This document shows, in pieces, positions 61,679 through 64,000 of a DNA stretch of 64,000 nucleotides. Under the pieces are notes generated by a model. That model was not told where the DNA came from. It did not search any database and saw only the letters and a list, made by a program, of their open reading frames with translations. Position 1 is the first letter of the stretch; every line of letters begins with the position of its first letter. The DNA is from Aquimarina megaterium XH134 (lineage in GTDB: Bacteria; Bacteroidota; Bacteroidia; Flavobacteriales; Flavobacteriaceae). The stretch is from assembly GCF_000520975.1 (NCBI RefSeq), contig NZ_JACB01000016.1, positions 98,879-162,878 on the forward strand, written 5' to 3'. Position numbers and translations under genes: made by a program.

Positions 61679-62989
61679 ATGAAAAAACTAAGTATTTTAA
61701 GTCTGTTGTTCGCTATCCTCCTAGGATGTTCTGAAGAAGATCCTCTGGTAGAAAACGAAAATTTATCACAAAACGATGCTGTACTCAAAACCTTAAAGAG
61801 CTGGGGGTTTTCTGATGATCTAATCGAAGACAAAGGAACCTATTATTTGGTAGATGGAGATATGGTTTTTTATAAAAACAAAAAATACCATGCTCCTAAA
61901 AAATCCAGCACTAAACAAAGAGAACATCCCAATGCTGTAACGATTAACAATATCAATGTGTTTATAAATCCCGGTATGAATGTAGATTGGAGAAACGCTT
62001 CTATAAACGCAATTGGTCGCTGGAACGCTACTAGTTCGGGTTTGTTTCTTAATATAACTGCTACGGCTGCCAATGCCCATATCCAGATCATGTATGACTC
62101 ACAAGATCCTAGTATGAATTTAGCTGCCAATGTTTTCGGAAGAGGAACATTTCCTACAACCAACGGTTTGCCTGGAGTAAGAATCTGGGTAAATCCAGAT
62201 TTTAATGCATGTAGTGGGGCCATTACGCAGAATATGAGAATTTCTAATGTACAACATGAACTGGGTCATAATCTGGGTATTATGCATACCAATCAAACTT
62301 CTGCAAGTCTTATCCCAGGTACACCAAGTACAGATGCGCAATCTGTAATGAACGGTGGTAAAGCATGCTCAATAAACAACTTTAGTGCCGGGGATTTTAT
62401 AGCAATAAGACACTTATTTCCTCCGCTCACTTTAGTGGGATCATCGCTAATATGCAACACTTCTACTGTGACATATACTGCGAGTATTTCGACTATCCCA
62501 ATAAACTGGACAACCTCTTCAAATCTTCAAATCGTATCCTCGACAAATACCAGTATTACGGTAAGACCTACAAATAGCGCGTTTAACGGGTCTGGATTTA
62601 TTCAAGCTACTTTACCGTCACATACGGTCCGTAGAAATATTTGGATAGGAGAAGCTGTCGTAGATTTAAGTATGATCGAATTCGAAAATGGTATAGGTGA
62701 GATCGGTTATTTTTGTTCTAGTCACACAGGTAATACCTATAGCATTGCTCCGAGATTATCGGGTACAACACACCAAATAAGGCTACGTAGATATCCTAAT
62801 CTATCTATTGTATACAGCCCATCGACTAATTACTCGGGAAATTCTGGAACCTTACATTATACTCCAACTCCTGGTTGGTATCTTTTTGAAGTAAGAAGAA
62901 CCAACTCTTGTGGCACTACAGAATGGTCTGGCACAGAAGTCGAGTTTGTAGACTGCTCTAATGGCGGTGGTGGCGGTGAGGAATTTTAA
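61679..62989 (+). CDS. M57-type metallopeptidase lipoprotein
   Basis: A 436-aa lipoprotein from MKKLSILSLLFAILLGCSEE with lipobox Cys17. A short pro-region (about 25-85) precedes the metzincin-like catalytic domain with H193-E194-L-G-H197-N-L-G-I-M-H203 (extended HExxHxxGxxH), as in the M57 dual-action HEIGH family. The C-terminal ~200 residues are beta-rich, with Ig/PKD-like text (LVGSSLICNTSTVTYTASIS) and end in a short Gly/Glu tail. It should act outside the cytoplasm on proteins. Start chosen at 61679, which opens the signal peptide. It lies between the two copies of a 34-nt element. Confidence 0.9.
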   Translation: MKKLSILSLLFAILLGCSEEDPLVENENLSQNDAVLKTLKSWGFSDDLIEDKGTYYLVDGDMVFYKNKKYHAPKKSSTKQREHPNAVTINNINVFINPGMNVDWRNASINAIGRWNATSSGLFLNITATAANAHIQIMYDSQDPSMNLAANVFGRGTFPTTNGLPGVRIWVNPDFNACSGAITQNMRISNVQHELGHNLGIMHTNQTSASLIPGTPSTDAQSVMNGGKACSINNFSAGDFIAIRHLFPPLTLVGSSLICNTSTVTYTASISTIPINWTTSSNLQIVSSTNTSITVRPTNSAFNGSGFIQATLPSHTVRRNIWIGEAVVDLSMIEFENGIGEIGYFCSSHTGNTYSIAPRLSGTTHQIRLRRYPNLSIVYSPSTNYSGNSGTLHYTPTPGWYLFEVRRTNSCGTTEWSGTEVEFVDCSNGGGGGEEF

Positions 62990-63058
62990 TTTCTCGATAT
63001 TCTTAACTCAGATACAGAAACCACAACTATTGTTGCATAAGTTTTCTTAATAAAAATT

Positions 63059-63087
63059 CCCTAGAGGCAAGGTCTTGCTTCTGGGGG
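63059..63087. other. Hairpin after the M57 gene
   Basis: CCCTAGAGGCAAG pairs with CTTGCTTCTGGGG, with two G-U pairs. No U tract follows, so it may be a weak terminator or an mRNA 3'-end stabiliser. Confidence 0.4.
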
Positions 63088-63145
63088 ATTAACCAAATCA
63101 ACTGTTATAGTGTATTCTCGACGGCATAAAGACCAGCATTAAAAA

Positions 63146-63185
63146 CAGATTGTTTTCCTCAATTGTATAGTTTTATAAATTGAGG
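63146..63185. repeat. 34-nt element, copy 2, within a hairpin
   Basis: CAGATTGTTTTCCTCAATT then G-TATAGTTTT-A-TAAAT matches 60862-60895. Here CCTCAATT (63157-63164) also pairs with AATTGAGG (63178-63185), giving a stem-loop absent from copy 1. Confidence 0.65.
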
Positions 63186-63219
63186 GTAAACAAATTTTTC
63201 TATCACATTACTTATTAAA

Positions 63220-63561
63220 TTACCCTTGTTCGCTATGTAGCTTGATGCGTAATGCAATATAAAAATCAAAAGTAACGGCTCTGGTAACGGCGTGATCGTC
63301 TAGACAAATTTTTGCTGCATATAGATCTACAGTATCATGATACCACTCCCACAAAGCATCGGTTCGGGTTTTAAAGCCCATTAGTGATAAAATGGCCATC
63401 CCCAGTTCTACACTAAAAAAAGAAGTGTCGAAACCTACCGAGGCCAATTGATTGATAAACCGGGTTCCTACTAATTCGTTCTTAATAAGATATAAGATCA
63501 AATCCTGCTGTGTGGATAATTTAAATTGCGGAAAAATCTGAGTGTCTAGATCTATTTTCAT
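63220..63561 (-). CDS. Conserved hypothetical protein, 113 aa
   Basis: A cytoplasmic all-helical protein, MKIDLDTQIFPQFKLSTQQD at the start, with LGMAILSLMGFKTRTDALWE and WYHDTVDLYAAKICLDDHAV later. There is no signal peptide. I do not recognise the family; the Trp/Tyr/His-rich text with well-spread hydrophobics supports real coding. It is isolated between repeat-containing gaps. Confidence 0.6.
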   Translation of the reverse strand: MKIDLDTQIFPQFKLSTQQDLILYLIKNELVGTRFINQLASVGFDTSFFSVELGMAILSLMGFKTRTDALWEWYHDTVDLYAAKICLDDHAVTRAVTFDFYIALRIKLHSEQG

Positions 63562-64000
63562 CTGCTTATAGTTATGATTTCCTTTGATTTAGATAAAATT
63601 AGCGTAGTCTCCGGCCTTTGCTAAAACACACATTAGATAAATCAAATGCATGCCAAGTGCTATCTTCTCAAAAAAGAAGCGGATATAAGTGTACTCGACT
63701 TGTAAAGAGGTAAGTCCAAATTATACATTAGAAAATCTACTAAAGCTCTAATCACAATCCTGGTAAAAACGTATGATCTACCATACATTACTTTCTCTTT
63801 ATAATTAACAGATTTACAGGATTGCCAGGTAGGATGTGCAATGTAGTCCCGAAAAAAGGAATACCTTAAATCTGTAAAAAAGGTATTGTATTTAATTTGT
63901 TGTGCATTTAAGATTTTTGAATCAAAAAAGCGTCAATTCGAGTGCTTCGATACACTCAGGATGACAAGGATTATTGGTTTAAAAAAGCTATTCTCGATAC
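63562..64000. other. Intergenic region at window end
   Basis: About 440 bp to the window edge, without ORF. It carries a REP-like hairpin at 63933-63967. A gene beyond the edge could start just outside. Confidence 0.45.
63933..63967. repeat. REP-like hairpin repeat
   Basis: GTCA-attc-GAGTG-cttcgata-CACTC-agga-TGAC: outer and inner arms pair around unpaired bases. The CGAGTGCTTCGATACACTCA wording matches a high-copy intergenic repeat type of Flavobacteriia (from memory). Confidence 0.5.

Noticed and set aside
1..64000. tRNA, rRNA, integrase or intact insertion sequence
   Set aside because: I looked for cloverleaf-like stretches with GTTCGA-type loops, transposase motifs and terminal repeats and found none that hold up.

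Overview
The window looks like a chromosomal segment of a marine member of the Flavobacteriaceae (Bacteroidota), possibly close to Aquimarina; this is inference, since no rRNA is present. The support is strong AT richness, TAnnTTTG-type -7 boxes, FecI/FecR/TonB-receptor cassettes, many SPII lipoproteins, a type IX secretion C-terminal domain, a complete bat (aerotolerance) operon, and GG-leader peptides. No tRNA, rRNA, CRISPR array or intact insertion sequence was seen.

Layout. 1-8 kb: a TetR/DUF6463 pair with two operator-like repeats, an XRE regulator facing two paralogous microproteins across a perfect palindrome, pheS, and assorted single genes. 8-16 kb: a minus-strand operon (transglutaminase-7TM protein, RimK-like ATP-grasp ligase, outer-membrane barrel) divergent from an ECF sigma/FecR/TonB-receptor cassette, followed by a toxin-antitoxin pair. 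16-22 kb: cvpA and a SulP / carbonic anhydrase / SulP set, probably for inorganic carbon. 22-31 kb: the bat operon moxR-DUF58-(550-aa membrane protein)-batA-B-C-D-E. 31-37 kb: SDR, AlbA_2 protein, phosphoesterase, collagen-like lipoprotein, TetR with an alpha/beta hydrolase.

37-46 kb is the most unusual part. It holds three paralogous lipoproteins of a family I do not recognise, two small GG-leader Cys-containing peptides and two regulators. The first half (7TM sensor kinase, LytTR regulator, lipoprotein A, peptide 1) carries a ~55-nt element repeated upstream of both lipoprotein A and peptide 1. The second half (TPR-AraC regulator, peptide 2, lipoproteins B and C) carries GAATTTCGA half-sites 21 bp apart upstream of the lipoproteins and one more upstream of peptide 2. 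I read this as two parallel modules, each with a regulator, a GG peptide and lipoprotein(s).

46-64 kb: SPFH-GYF and zinc-ribbon pair, a large BNR/sortilin-like T9SS protein, ALDH7, gpsA, a sulfurtransferase, a NagZ-like GH3, an M57 metallopeptidase lipoprotein, and intergenic REP-like palindromes.

The strongest regulatory result is a 27-nt motif, GGTAGGGT(A/G)(T/A)-N12-CTGTT, present three times with identical spacing: before the transglutaminase-7TM gene, before the ATP-grasp gene, and between the sigma factor and fecR. It has the geometry of an ECF promoter and ties the sigma/FecR/TonB cassette to the divergent peptide-ligase-like operon.
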